This document shows positions 33,453 through 42,601 of a stretch of DNA of 64,000 nucleotides, piece after piece (position 1 is the first letter of the stretch; each line of letters opens with the position of its first letter). The stretch is from a bacterium (lineage in GTDB: Bacteria > Cyanobacteriota > Vampirovibrionia > Vampirovibrionales > Vampirovibrionaceae): contig JAUIEU010000001.1 of assembly GCA_030429585.1 (NCBI GenBank), forward strand, positions 925,994-989,993. Reading direction: 5' to 3'. Position numbers and translations under genes: made by a program. Under the pieces are notes generated by a model that was not told the DNA's origin, ran no database searches, and saw only the letters and a list, made by a program, of their open reading frames with translations.

Positions 33453-35351
33453 TTACTCTACGGTGACGCTTTTGGCTAGGTTGCGGGGTTGATCCACATC
33501 TTTGCCTAAATGCTCGGCAATATAGTAGGCAAACAACTGCAACGGCACCGTGGCAAACAAGGGCGACAGTAGCTCGTCCGTATCTGGGAAAGGCACCACC
33601 GCGTCAAACATATCCACCATGCTGTCATCCAATGTGGCACTGGTAAAGGCCAACATACGGGCATCACGGGCCTTGGCCTCTTGGCAATTAGTCATTACTT
33701 TTTCAAACAATGGCCCAGGGGTTAAAATAGCTGCCACCGGCATGGTGTCATCCAACATGGCAATAGGGCCGTGCTTTAACTCGCTGGCGCTATACCCTTC
33801 GGCATGGATGTAGCTAATTTCCTTCAGCTTTAGGGCGCCTTCTAGCGCTACGGGGTAGTTAATACCGCGGGCCATAAACAACAAGCTGGTATGGTGGCTA
33901 AACTGGCGGGCCACATCCTGCATGGGTTCTGGGGCAGTGGCCAAATAGGCATCTAACTGAGTAGGCAAACGCATTAACTCGCCTTTTAGCTCGGTTAAGC
34001 GGGCAGCGTCCACCGTGTTGCGAGTTTCTGCCAAGGCAATGCCCAACAAGTAAAACACCACCACTTGGGCGCTAAAACTTTTGGTAGCACACACGCTTAC
34101 TTCCACGCCAGCGCGCACGGGCAGTACCACGTCACTCTCTCGGGCTAGGGTAGAATCTTCTCGATTCGTAATGGTGAGAACTTTGGCCCCTTTGGATTCG
34201 GCCAATCGTACCGCCTCCAAGGTGTCAGCGGTTTCGCCCGATTGAGAAATAGCCACCACCAGGGTGTGTTCATCAATAATCGGCTCGCGGTAGCGGTACT
34301 CGCCGGCGGATTCTACCGAAACAGGCACCTTGGCCAACGATTCAATAAAATACTTACCCACCAAGCCTGCATTTAGGCTGGTGCCGCAACCAATCACCAC
34401 CAAGTGGTTTGCCTGGCTTAGCAACTGCTTTGCCTTAGCCGATTGATCCGATGCCACGAGCTCGATAGGCGCTTCTGGATGGAGGAGCCGCCCACTTAAC
34501 GAGTTACGGATAACATCTGGCTGCTCGTGGATTTCCTTTAGCATAAAGTGGCGATACCCCTTTTTATCAATCTGCAAGGGGCTAGCATCCACAATGGTGA
34601 CTTTAGGCTCTAGGATGTCGCCAGCCACCGTCATTAGCACCATGCCTTCTGGGCTTAGCTCCACCACTTCGTCATCATTTAAAAACACCACCTGGTTAGT
34701 GTGGGGGATAATAGCCACCGTATCGCTGGCTACCACATATTCCATTTGGTTACCGGCCTGTGGGCGTTGGCCCACCACTAACGGCGCATGGCGACGCACG
34801 ACAAACAAATGCTCGGGGAAAGCTTTGTTAAGGATAACCAAGGCAAAGGCGCCCTGGAGTTGGTCTACCGTTTCGCGGATAACACCTCGGAAGGCTTCTA
34901 GCGTCTGTTCCGTTTGTTTTTCCCACAAATGCTCTACCAATTGGGCCACACACTCGGTATCGGTTTCGCTAACAAACTGGCGGCCTTCAGCCATCAAGGT
35001 TTCGCGCAGTAGATAATAATTCTCGATAATGCCGTTATGCACCACCGCAATTTGCCTATTCGTGCCCAAATGGGGGTGAGCATTCGCATCCGTCGCTGCC
35101 CCGTGGGTAGCCCAACGAATGTGCCCCATCCCTACCTGAATCGCCTCGCCGGTATCGCTGGTTAAGTTAGCATCCAAGCGGTCTACCAAATTTTGCAATT
35201 TACCGCTAGCCTTAACCACGTTTAGCTGTTGGCCCTTATCCAGCACGGCAATGCCACTACTATCGTAGCCACGGTATTCCAAGCACTTTAGGCTCTCTAA
35301 AATCAATGGCACCGGGTTTTGGCGCCCAACAAATCCAACAATACCGCACAT
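33453..35351 (-). CDS. glmS: Glutamine-fructose-6-phosphate aminotransferase GlmS
   Basis: It makes glucosamine-6-phosphate from fructose-6-phosphate and glutamine, the first step to UDP-GlcNAc for peptidoglycan and LPS. It has 632 residues. The N-terminal glutaminase starts with the catalytic Cys of MCGIVGFVG. Two SIS sugar-isomerase domains follow (VVIGCGTSLNAGLVGKYFIE, VVAISQSGETADTLEAV, CATKSFSAQVV). The C terminus DQPRNLAKSVTVE is the family signature tail. No glmS ribozyme is recognisable in the 113 bases upstream. Confidence 0.98.
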   Translation of the reverse strand: MCGIVGFVGRQNPVPLILESLKCLEYRGYDSSGIAVLDKGQQLNVVKASGKLQNLVDRLDANLTSDTGEAIQVGMGHIRWATHGAATDANAHPHLGTNRQIAVVHNGIIENYYLLRETLMAEGRQFVSETDTECVAQLVEHLWEKQTEQTLEAFRGVIRETVDQLQGAFALVILNKAFPEHLFVVRRHAPLVVGQRPQAGNQMEYVVASDTVAIIPHTNQVVFLNDDEVVELSPEGMVLMTVAGDILEPKVTIVDASPLQIDKKGYRHFMLKEIHEQPDVIRNSLSGRLLHPEAPIELVASDQSAKAKQLLSQANHLVVIGCGTSLNAGLVGKYFIESLAKVPVSVESAGEYRYREPIIDEHTLVVAISQSGETADTLEAVRLAESKGAKVLTITNREDSTLARESDVVLPVRAGVEVSVCATKSFSAQVVVFYLLGIALAETRNTVDAARLTELKGELMRLPTQLDAYLATAPEPMQDVARQFSHHTSLLFMARGINYPVALEGALKLKEISYIHAEGYSASELKHGPIAMLDDTMPVAAILTPGPLFEKVMTNCQEAKARDARMLAFTSATLDDSMVDMFDAVVPFPDTDELLSPLFATVPLQLFAYYIAEHLGKDVDQPRNLAKSVTVE

Positions 35352-35464
35352 GGCAACAAGCTCACTTTACAAAATCAGGGGTAAATTAAGCCTATTTTAT
35401 GCGGTAAATCCCCCTGCGCCTAGCTATACCACCACTTCTTAGCCAAATCTTAATGCTACCTAGG

Positions 35465-36445
35465 CTATTCTGTAGGCGTCGCACCCACCGCCAGGCGAGG
35501 ATCCGCCAAGCACTGGGCCAACAGCTCGTCTAAATCCTGCGGGGTGCGCCGCTCGTTAGGGCTAATATAAAACAGGCTGTTTTTAACGGCCTGGGCCTGC
35601 TGAGACAATGCCTGGGCCCGCTCCACCCGGTTATCCGCCATTAGCAGATTAATCGCCGTTGTCATCTGGGCCACGCCCGCTTCCACCGCTTTGGCATTCA
35701 TTAACGCCAAGCCCATATTAAACCGAGCATCCACGTGGTTAGGGCGAATAAGAATAGCATTGCAATAATGCCGGGCAGCATTGGCCAACTGCACCTGCGG
35801 ACGAACCCCCTTAAGCTGACCGGCCAACTGTTGATGGATAACCCCCAACTGGAACCGTGGCTTAAATTGGGCCCCATCCTTACCTAAGGAAGCCTGATAG
35901 TAATACCCTGCCCACTGCATTAGCCAATGGCGCACATTTGGGTTGGTTTCTTGGCCTGCGGCTTGTAAAAACGTGTGGGCCAAGCTGTTTAACAGCGCTG
36001 GGTCCGGTTCATCGCTACCCTGGGCCAACAACCCACGGTAAATAGAAACCGCATCACTCCGCTGGCCTGGGTAATGGGCTAACAATTTGGCATACCCTAA
36101 GGCAATATCACTATCTTTTGGGAATTGCTCTCGCAAGCGCTGCCAGGTAGCCACCGCATTGTCTGGGGGCGATGCTAATGCCTTGCCCTGCTTAGGTGGG
36201 TGGGATAAGGATTCGGCATACAAGCGGCCAATGGTTGCATTGTGAGGAAACTCATCCACCAAGGGCGCCAGGGTGGCCTCCGCGTCTGCCCACTGCTGAT
36301 TATTCACCAGCCGCTGGCCTGCCCGCTCGCCAAGCCATTGGTTGGTATAGCCGTTTACAGGCGGTACATACAGGGCCACGCCTACGGCAATGGCACCCAG
36401 TATTAGTAATGTGAGTAATAATCGAAGCACGTTTGGCCAAGCCAT
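35465..36445 (-). CDS. TPR-repeat protein with N-terminal membrane anchor
   Basis: A 326-residue protein. Residues 5-27 form one membrane helix (VLRLLLTLLILGAIAVGVALYV), so the bulk is probably periplasmic. The remainder is alpha-helical with tetratricopeptide-like spacing: WADAEATLAPLVDEFPHNATIGRLYAESL, ALGYAKLLAHYPG, HYCNAILIRPNHVDARFNMGLALMNAKAVEAG. Such repeats scaffold protein contacts; the partner is unknown. It lies between glmS and ispG on the same strand, with no clear operon link. Confidence 0.8.
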   Translation of the reverse strand: MAWPNVLRLLLTLLILGAIAVGVALYVPPVNGYTNQWLGERAGQRLVNNQQWADAEATLAPLVDEFPHNATIGRLYAESLSHPPKQGKALASPPDNAVATWQRLREQFPKDSDIALGYAKLLAHYPGQRSDAVSIYRGLLAQGSDEPDPALLNSLAHTFLQAAGQETNPNVRHWLMQWAGYYYQASLGKDGAQFKPRFQLGVIHQQLAGQLKGVRPQVQLANAARHYCNAILIRPNHVDARFNMGLALMNAKAVEAGVAQMTTAINLLMADNRVERAQALSQQAQAVKNSLFYISPNERRTPQDLDELLAQCLADPRLAVGATPTE

Positions 36446-36515
36446 CCGTTAGGCTGATAAACCATCCTATTGTAGCCTATTGGGCCCAGTTTGGTAGGTT
36501 CGCCTTACAGAAGTC

Positions 36516-37709
36516 CTATGCAAGGGGGACGGGCTGCTTCTCATCAAACGAGGTGTTCTCATCCGCCAATAACTGCTCTACCAAGGCGTCGGCATCCATC
36601 AGGGTCGTTCCCCCAGACAGTTGGGTGGCCCCCTGGTAAGCCTTAATCAACTCTTGCTCAAAAAATACCAGTGCTTCGTCTTCCGTCGGAATCACCGCCA
36701 CTTTTTCTTCGCCCTTAAACACAAAGTAGTTGCCGCGGCCCCCACTAATGCCTAAATCCGCCCGGCCGCACTCGCCAGGGCCGTTGACAAAGCAGCCCAT
36801 TACCGCAATATGCAAGGGGGTTTCCATCTTGTACACGCGGTCGTATTTGGCCACCATGGCCTCCACTTTGGCGGTAATGCCGTGCAAATCTATCGCGCAG
36901 CGCCCGCAAGCCGGGCAGCTTACCAAGTTGCTGCCACTTTCTCGCAGGCCTAGGCTGCGTAAAATTTCGTGGCCCGCAAACACTTCTTCAATACTATCCG
37001 CCGTTAAACTAATGCGGATGGTATCGCCAATGCCTTGGCTCAACAGCATACCCAAGGCCACACTGCTTTTAACCAGGCCCCGCTTCAGGGTGCCCGCTTC
37101 CGTTACGCCTAAATGCAACGCATACGGGATTTCTGTTGCCACCCGCTGGTAAGCCTGCACCGCCTGCATGGGGTCGCTAGCCTTTACGGAAACCTTAATT
37201 TGGTCAAAGTCTTCCTCTTCCAATAAGCGCACGTTTAATTTGGCGCTTTCTACCAGTTGGGTCACCACATCATCCGGGTATTGTAGCTTAATGGGTTTTT
37301 CCACACTGCCACCGTTTACCCCCACACGGATGGGGATGTGGCGCTCCTTAGCCTTGGCGACGACCTTTTTTAGGTAGTCTTTATTGCCAATGTTGCCTGG
37401 GTTTACCCGCAAGCAATGGACACCACTATCGGCCGCCATCAGGGCTAGGCGGTAGTCAAAATGGATATCCGCCACCACAGGGATAGGCGATTGAGGCACA
37501 ATCACCTTCAGCGCCTCGGCGGCCTCTTTGTTGGGTACGGCCAGGCGCACAATATCACAGCCTGCTTCGGCTAGGCGCTTAATTTGGGTAATGCTTTCGG
37601 CGGTATCGCAGGTATCGTTTACCAGCATGCTTTGCACACTAATAGGGGCATTGCCGCCTACCGGCACGTTACCCACGTGTATTTGCTTGCTTTGGCGTCG
37701 TTGAATCAT
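36516..37709 (-). CDS. ispG: 4-hydroxy-3-methylbut-2-enyl-diphosphate synthase IspG
   Basis: [4Fe-4S] enzyme of the MEP isoprenoid pathway that converts MEcPP to HMBPP. It has 397 residues. The N-terminal TIM barrel has VGNVPVGGNAPISVQSMLVNDT and LRVNPGNIG. The C-terminal cluster domain has SCPACGRC and GCFVNGPGECGRADLG, which carry the cluster Cys residues. A C-terminal extension of about 40 residues is not conserved. The presence of IspG means isoprenoids come from the MEP route. Confidence 0.97.
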   Translation of the reverse strand: MIQRRQSKQIHVGNVPVGGNAPISVQSMLVNDTCDTAESITQIKRLAEAGCDIVRLAVPNKEAAEALKVIVPQSPIPVVADIHFDYRLALMAADSGVHCLRVNPGNIGNKDYLKKVVAKAKERHIPIRVGVNGGSVEKPIKLQYPDDVVTQLVESAKLNVRLLEEEDFDQIKVSVKASDPMQAVQAYQRVATEIPYALHLGVTEAGTLKRGLVKSSVALGMLLSQGIGDTIRISLTADSIEEVFAGHEILRSLGLRESGSNLVSCPACGRCAIDLHGITAKVEAMVAKYDRVYKMETPLHIAVMGCFVNGPGECGRADLGISGGRGNYFVFKGEEKVAVIPTEDEALVFFEQELIKAYQGATQLSGGTTLMDADALVEQLLADENTSFDEKQPVPLA

Positions 37710-37854
37710 GGGCAGTAGTGTAAACCAAACCAGCCTATTAACCCATGGGTGTAGGCAAAACTTAACCTAACGGCCAAGGAAACCACCCTAAAATAATGTT
37801 AATTTAAATATATAACTAATTAAACAATTTACCACCCCTAAGGATCAAATTATT

Positions 37855-38151
37855 ATGTACACTGCCAACCGCACCATGATTGCCCTAGCCACCATTGCCT
37901 GGAGCATTGGCGCCCTATTTAGCCCCGCCCACAGTGATATGGTGCCCCTACCCTATGATATGACCGCCAGCGACGAGGCTTACGCCATTAACCTGGTAAC
38001 CGTTACCAACGCCGACGCTGGCTTTGCCCTACTGGCAAACGATATGCCCCCCGAGCCCAACGATGCGCCCGGCATGGTGCCCGTGCCTAAAGCGCCTGCC
38101 CCACAAGCCGCCCCAAGCACCCAGGCCCACCTATTTTGGCTATACGATTAA
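37855..38151 (+). CDS. Small exported protein of unknown function
   Basis: A 98-residue protein. Residues 1-27 form a signal peptide (RTMIALATIAWSIGALFSPAHS). The mature part is acidic and then Pro/Ala-rich (PPEPNDAPGMVPVPKAPAPQAAP), ending in HLFWLYD. No family is recognised. AAGGATC precedes the ATG, and a very AT-rich stretch upstream may hold the promoter. Its stop overlaps the stop of the convergent gene by three bases. Confidence 0.65.
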   Translation: MYTANRTMIALATIAWSIGALFSPAHSDMVPLPYDMTASDEAYAINLVTVTNADAGFALLANDMPPEPNDAPGMVPVPKAPAPQAAPSTQAHLFWLYD

Positions 38152-38336
38152 GATTTGGGTTTATAGGTACTAGCAGTGCCAGTTCCTCCGTTACCACCTT
38201 TTTTATCCTTGTCTACTACTTTATCCGGGTCTACATAAGTGCCCTGTGAAGTACGGACACGTTTTTTTTGTGAGCCATAAGTATTTCCAAACAAAGGGGA
38301 AAACGAGCGAAAAGCCACACTATTACTAAACATCAT
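38148..38336 (-). CDS. Small basic protein with N-terminal FSPLFG motif
   Basis: A 62-residue, AT-rich gene. The N-terminal 20 residues are Ser/Phe-rich and contain SFSPLFGNTYG, followed by QKKRVRT, a charged middle and a Gly/Thr/Lys tail (GGNGGTGTASTYKPKS). No family is recognised. The start at 38336 is chosen because AAGG lies six bases upstream. The aromatic N-terminal motif followed by a basic run resembles that of the orphan at 6311-6859. Its stop codon is interleaved with the stop of the convergent secreted-protein gene. Confidence 0.5.
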   Translation of the reverse strand: MMFSNSVAFRSFSPLFGNTYGSQKKRVRTSQGTYVDPDKVVDKDKKGGNGGTGTASTYKPKS

Positions 38337-38514
38337 TAAATACCTTGTTATCAACATCAAAAATTATAGTGCCCACTAAAACACGCCTCCATAACTTAAA
38401 TTGCCTAACCTGTTAAAATGGCGACTCCTTAATGTGGTTTAAATAGGCCGCATGTTTAAAGTATTAGCAACGTTTATTAACTATCCAACCCACTGCCTAA
38501 AACAGATATAGCCT

Positions 38515-38850
38515 ATGCCCATCAGCATGCCAGCATACTCACACGCACGCCTTTTCTCTCTCGCCACCATACAATTTGGCGTGGAAATGACAAACGCCGA
38601 AAAAAAGGTACAACAACAAATTAAAGCTGCCCTTGATAAGGCTCCCAATAAAAAGGTCATTAAACGTAAGGTTGAAAATAATGATGGGCTAGACTTAAGT
38701 TATTTAGCAAACGAACCTAACTTTTTAGAGCCAATTATTAGGTCTATTGAAGCAGGGCGAATGGCTGCTGTAGAGATACGGAGCCCATCAAACAACCCTG
38801 CAAACCCTTCTCGCAGCACCGAGGTAAAGATATATTACCAATACGGATAA
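38515..38850 (+). CDS. Orphan 111-residue protein
   Basis: Unrecognised small protein, AT-rich compared with its neighbours. The first 28 residues are aromatic/Ser-rich (SHARLFSLATIQFGVEM), then the composition becomes Lys/Asn/Glu-rich (NAEKKVQQQIKAALDKAPNKKVIKRK), with a strand-like C terminus (TEVKIYYQYG). Internal Met residues at 4, 7 and 25 are alternative starts. There is no membrane helix. It is a single gene directly before a tRNA on the other strand. Confidence 0.55.
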   Translation: MPISMPAYSHARLFSLATIQFGVEMTNAEKKVQQQIKAALDKAPNKKVIKRKVENNDGLDLSYLANEPNFLEPIIRSIEAGRMAAVEIRSPSNNPANPSRSTEVKIYYQYG

Positions 38851-38863
38851 CCCTTAAAATAAG

Positions 38864-38948
38864 TGGCGGAAGTGACAGGATTCGAACCTGCAACCCCTTG
38901 CGAGGCGACTGCTTTCGAAGCAGCTCCCTAACCATTCGGCTCACTTCC
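38864..38948 (-). tRNA. tRNA-Ser (anticodon CGA)
   Basis: An 85-nt tRNA on the minus strand with CCA encoded. The acceptor GGAAGTG pairs with CACTTCC, then the discriminator G and CCA. The anticodon stem GCTGC/GCAGT encloses loop TTCGAAA, giving anticodon CGA, which reads UCG. The T arm is GCAGG-TTCGAAT-CCTGT. The variable region is about 16 nt with a small hairpin (CCTC-GCAA-GGGG), as expected for the long-arm Ser class though on the short side. Confidence 0.95.
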
Positions 38949-39052
38949 ACCATGCATAAAGGGATATTTGTGGGGGCTAGCATACACAAGGCAGGCCACC
39001 ACTGGCAAGGCATGGGCCAAAACCATTTTTTGCACAAACGTGGCCCGCGCCA

Positions 39053-39838
39053 CTACTCGTGCTTTAGGCGGGCCAAAGTGGCTTCATCCGCCAGCACCGT
39101 GTGGTTGGTTAAATCAAACTGAATCGGTGTGACGGAAACACAGTTATTCCGTAGGGCAATCACATCGCTGTGCTCATGGTCATCGGTATTGACGATTTCG
39201 CCCGCCAGCCAGTAATACACCCCGCCGCGCGGGTCCACCCGTTTTTCATAGGTATCGCTATACATACGGTGGCCTAGCTGGGTAATGCGCACCCCAGCAA
39301 TCTCGTGGGTGCTAACCGCCGGAGTATTAATGTTTAGCATGGTTTTAGGGGGTAAGTTCGCCTCTAGTATTTTGGGCAGATAATTGCATAAAAACTCGGC
39401 ACTGGCGTTAAAATCGGCAAATTTTTCGTTCCCGTTCATTTGGCTAATGGCCACACTGGGGATGCCATTAATAATGCCCTCTAATGCCGCGCTAACGGTG
39501 CCGCTGTACAACACATCGTTGCCTAAATTAGGCCCGTGGTTAATGCCGCTCACCACAATATCGGGCCGAAAATCCAGCACCGCGTTTAGGGCAATCTTCA
39601 CACAATCGCTGGGGGTGCCCGTAACCGCATAGGCTTTTTCCACCGGGTAGGGCACGGTTACTTCTTCTACCCGTAGCGGCTTATGGAGCGAAATCGCATG
39701 GCCCATGGCGCTGCGCTCTCGGTCTGGGGCAGCAATCACCACATCGTAAAACTTGCACAACCACTCCGCCAAGGTGTTTATCCCCTGGGCGTGGATGCCA
39801 TCATCGTTACTGATTAATACCTTTAGCCGTTTGCTCAT
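39053..39838 (-). CDS. surE: 5'/3'-nucleotidase SurE
   Basis: Metal-dependent nucleoside monophosphate phosphatase of 261 residues. The N-terminal motif ISNDDGIHAQGINTL carries the metal-binding Asp pair. Further motifs are VIAAPDRERSAMGHAISLHKPL and VVSGINHGPNLGNDVLYSGTV, which are diagnostic. Length and order match the family. The Met at 39838 is chosen because it directly precedes the conserved strand and GAGGG lies upstream; the longer frame to 40000 adds an unrelated leader. It is divergent from the flippase gene. Confidence 0.95.
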   Translation of the reverse strand: MSKRLKVLISNDDGIHAQGINTLAEWLCKFYDVVIAAPDRERSAMGHAISLHKPLRVEEVTVPYPVEKAYAVTGTPSDCVKIALNAVLDFRPDIVVSGINHGPNLGNDVLYSGTVSAALEGIINGIPSVAISQMNGNEKFADFNASAEFLCNYLPKILEANLPPKTMLNINTPAVSTHEIAGVRITQLGHRMYSDTYEKRVDPRGGVYYWLAGEIVNTDDHEHSDVIALRNNCVSVTPIQFDLTNHTVLADEATLARLKHE

Positions 39839-39953
39839 CCCAAAAAATCCCTCAACACACACAGTACCAGTGCTGTTATCATACCAGAGATGCACCCGCG
39901 CACTGGGAGCAACTGTATAATACCCGCTATTTACTGGACAATACCCCGCTCTA

Positions 39954-41240
39954 ATGACTGCCCAACCTACCCTTACCTTTCGCTCGCTCCTGTCTGGCAT
40001 CCGCTGGAATTTGGTAAGCTACGGCGTGATGGGGGTCAGTGGCCTGGCCATAAACGGCCTAATTGCCGCCATGGCCACCCCGGATGCCTTGGGCGTGTTT
40101 TTTCAATCCTTGGCGTTGTATACCTTTGCCGCCCAACTGGCCACCATGGGCGTGCATTACAGTGTACTGCGCCACCTCCCTGTCATCGACGATGCTGCCA
40201 CCGCCGTCACCTGCATTCAATCGGCGGTAGTGCGCGTTATTGCCACCGCCACCGGTGTGGTGGCCTTACTATGGCTAGCACGCCCCTGGCTAGCCCACGC
40301 CTTTGATAGCAACCCACTGGCGTTATCGCTAACGGCCATGCTGCCGGGGGTGTGGTTATTCCCCCTAAACAAGGTGTTGCTCTGCGCCCTTAATGCCCAA
40401 GAGCGCATGGCCGCCTATGCCTTGTGCAACAGCCTGCGTTACGGGCTTATCCCCATTAGTATTGTGCTGTGGCTGTGGATGGGACAATCGCCCTACCAAC
40501 TAACCATTGGGCTAACCCTGGCAGAAACCGGCGTGTTTATTGCCTTGTTATGGCAATGCTGGCCCCACTTGGTGCCTGGCAGCGCCAACAACACCGCATG
40601 GGCACCATGGTGGCGCACCCACGGAACATTTGGCCTGAAAAGCCTGCCCGCCGGCATGCTAAGCGATTTAAACACCCGCATGGATGTGCTAATGCTGGGC
40701 CTGTTTATGGCCGATAGTGTGGTGGGCATTTACAGTTTTATGGCCATGATTGCCGAAGGTGCCATACAACTACTATTGGTATTGCGCGTGGTGGTGGACC
40801 CCGTAATTGCCAAGGTGGCCAAACACGGCGATTTTACCCCGCTGGATGCCCTCATGAGGCGGAGCCACAAGCTTATCCCAGTAATGGCCGTATTATGCGG
40901 GCTAGGGTTATGGGCTTACCCCCATGGGTTAAAGGTATTGGGTATCCCTGCGGCTTACGCGCAGGCATGGCCAATTTTAGCCTTACTGCTTACCGGTATT
41001 ACCCTGGCCGCCAGCACCCTGCCCTTTGACCGATTACTGCAACAATGCGGCCACCCTAGCAAGCAATCCGCGCTTATTGGCACAGTGGCCATTATTAACG
41101 GCATAGGCAATGCCCTGCTTATTCCGCATTACGGGTTATGGGGGGCGGCTATAGGCACCACCCTGGCCCACCTTAGCCTGGTTGTGCTGCTTCGCCTTGC
41201 TTACAAAAAAATTAAAAAAAGCCATGTTAAACCTATTTAA
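39954..41240 (+). CDS. Lipid-linked oligosaccharide flippase (MOP superfamily)
   Basis: A 428-residue membrane protein with 12 or more helices. The pattern WNLVSYGVMGVSGLAINGLIAAM for helix 1 and the second-half start MLSDLNTRMDVLMLGLFMADSVVGIYSF is that of polysaccharide transporters (Wzx/RfbX type). The C terminus contains YGLWGAAIGTTLAHLSLVVLLRLAYKKIKK. It would flip a lipid-linked glycan across the inner membrane. Nearby glycosyltransferases on both strands support an envelope glycan role. The substrate is unknown. Confidence 0.85.
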   Translation: MTAQPTLTFRSLLSGIRWNLVSYGVMGVSGLAINGLIAAMATPDALGVFFQSLALYTFAAQLATMGVHYSVLRHLPVIDDAATAVTCIQSAVVRVIATATGVVALLWLARPWLAHAFDSNPLALSLTAMLPGVWLFPLNKVLLCALNAQERMAAYALCNSLRYGLIPISIVLWLWMGQSPYQLTIGLTLAETGVFIALLWQCWPHLVPGSANNTAWAPWWRTHGTFGLKSLPAGMLSDLNTRMDVLMLGLFMADSVVGIYSFMAMIAEGAIQLLLVLRVVVDPVIAKVAKHGDFTPLDALMRRSHKLIPVMAVLCGLGLWAYPHGLKVLGIPAAYAQAWPILALLLTGITLAASTLPFDRLLQQCGHPSKQSALIGTVAIINGIGNALLIPHYGLWGAAIGTTLAHLSLVVLLRLAYKKIKKSHVKPI

Positions 41241-41254
41241 TAATAAGAGTCTTC

Positions 41255-41490
41255 CTATATAATTTTTTTCTTTGAAGAGGGCTAACCCTCTTCACTCCCA
41301 TTGGAGACAAGGTGTCTCCAAACCTCTCCCAGATACTGACTTACAGACGATACGCTTGCTGTTCGCCTTCCCAACAGCGGCTGCGCTTGCCAATTAATTT
41401 TCGCCACGGGCAATGCTCACTCGCTGACTGGTCTTCTGGGGTGTTGATGCTTCGCATGTTACACCCCGCAACGGCTTCAGCCGCTACCTA
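41255..41490. other. Densely structured intergenic block with short open frame
   Basis: The 322-base gap between the convergent flippase and GT2 genes holds at least five hairpins in a row: GAAGAGGG/CCCTCTTC, TTGGAGACA/TGTCTCCAA, GCTGTT/AACAGC, GGGGTGT/ACACCCC with an inner ATGC/GCAT, and CGGCT/AGCCG. On the minus strand a frame of 48 sense codons runs from 41487 to a stop at 41341 (ATG at 41457, 38 residues, basic and Cys/Trp-containing). The same frame stays open for 35 more codons after that one stop. This could be a structured RNA, a mobile repeat or a decayed gene. The hairpins lack the T-run of a terminator. Confidence 0.4.
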
Positions 41491-41562
41491 TAGAAAATCG
41501 TAAATTTAGCCGGGTGTATGGTATGCAATACCCCATAATCAAATATTCAAAAAATTACTTAA

Positions 41563-42513
41563 TTAGCGAAGATCCCGGTTGGCTTCCATATCAAACAGCA
41601 TGGCGAATAATAGGAATTGCATGGCCATCGCAAAGCAAAACAGCATGGCCAGGGTGGTCATGGGCGGGGCATGGCCAAACAGTGCCCACAGGTACACAAA
41701 CCGAATGCTCAACCCAATCCAAAACACAGTAAACAGCGCGCCCAATGCATAGAAAAACACCAAAGGGTGAAAATCGCGCACGATGTATTTCGTCCACAAG
41801 CGCCATAAAAAGCCACGCACCAACATGGTGCTGATAGGCAGCAATACCTTGGGTATCCGCATTTTGCTGGTTTCGCCCACATGGTACACCGGCTTCATGG
41901 GGATATCGCGCACTTTAAAATTGTGCACGTTTAAGCGCACCAACAAATCATTCGGCTGGCCGTAGCGTTTGTACATGTTCGTCCAACGAATCACCTGCAA
42001 AGCCTTTTTGCTAATGGCGGTATACCCACTTTGGCTATCCGCCACATGCCAATACCCACTGGCAATTTTAGTCAACAAGGATAGTACCGAATTACCCAAA
42101 AACCGCACCGGCGGAATAAGCCGACTGGATTTTTGGTACACCAACCGATTGCCCTTGGTATACTCCACCTCGCCTGCCACAATCGGGTCGAGTAATGCGG
42201 GCAAATCATCCGGGTTCATTTGCCCGTCGCCATCCATTTTTACCACCACATCCAAAGCATTTTCTCGGCACCATACATAGCCTGTAGCAATGGCACCACC
42301 TACCCCCTGGTTCGTTTCGTGGCGCAACAACGTTACCTTTGGGTAAGTCGTTTTTAAACTTTCTACCACCGCTACCGTATCATCTGTGCTGGCATCGTCA
42401 ATAATCACAATGGTATCGATAAAATCCGGCGCACCAGCCACCACCCCTTCAATCTGGGTGGCCTCGTTATAGGCAGGCACTACCATCGCAACAGTGTGGT
42501 CGTGATACGTCAT
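41563..42513 (-). CDS. Family 2 glycosyltransferase (polyprenyl-phosphate type)
   Basis: A 316-residue GT2 enzyme. The GT-A domain begins with AMVVPAYNEATQIEGVV and has IIDDASTDDTVAVVE and the metal-binding MDGDGQMNPDD. Two C-terminal membrane helices follow (HPLVFFYALGALFTVFWIGLSI and TTLAMLFCFAMAMQFLLFAMLF). This DPM1/GtrB-like form usually loads a sugar onto polyprenyl phosphate. That product would be the donor for GT-C enzymes like the two encoded next to it on the other strand. The Met at 42513 is chosen; a longer frame to 42567 lacks family support. Confidence 0.88.
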   Translation of the reverse strand: MTYHDHTVAMVVPAYNEATQIEGVVAGAPDFIDTIVIIDDASTDDTVAVVESLKTTYPKVTLLRHETNQGVGGAIATGYVWCRENALDVVVKMDGDGQMNPDDLPALLDPIVAGEVEYTKGNRLVYQKSSRLIPPVRFLGNSVLSLLTKIASGYWHVADSQSGYTAISKKALQVIRWTNMYKRYGQPNDLLVRLNVHNFKVRDIPMKPVYHVGETSKMRIPKVLLPISTMLVRGFLWRLWTKYIVRDFHPLVFFYALGALFTVFWIGLSIRFVYLWALFGHAPPMTTLAMLFCFAMAMQFLLFAMLFDMEANRDLR

Positions 42514-42601
42514 GGTGATTGCTTCTGTTCCATTCTTTCCATAATCCCAACACGTCCCATTTATCATATACTACCTTTACGATTGTTAGAGAGGTAGTGC
42601 C

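Noticed and set aside
35352-35464. Possible glmS ribozyme before glmS
   Set aside because: The region is short, AT-rich and lacks the conserved ribozyme core.
41277-41296. Terminator at GAAGAGGG/CCCTCTTC
   Set aside because: The stem is good, but no T-run follows on either strand, so it is treated as part of the structured block.
41312-41503. 63-residue plus-strand frame in the structured block
   Set aside because: Its composition follows from the hairpin sequences and it has no ribosome site. The minus-strand frame is the better candidate and even that is doubtful.
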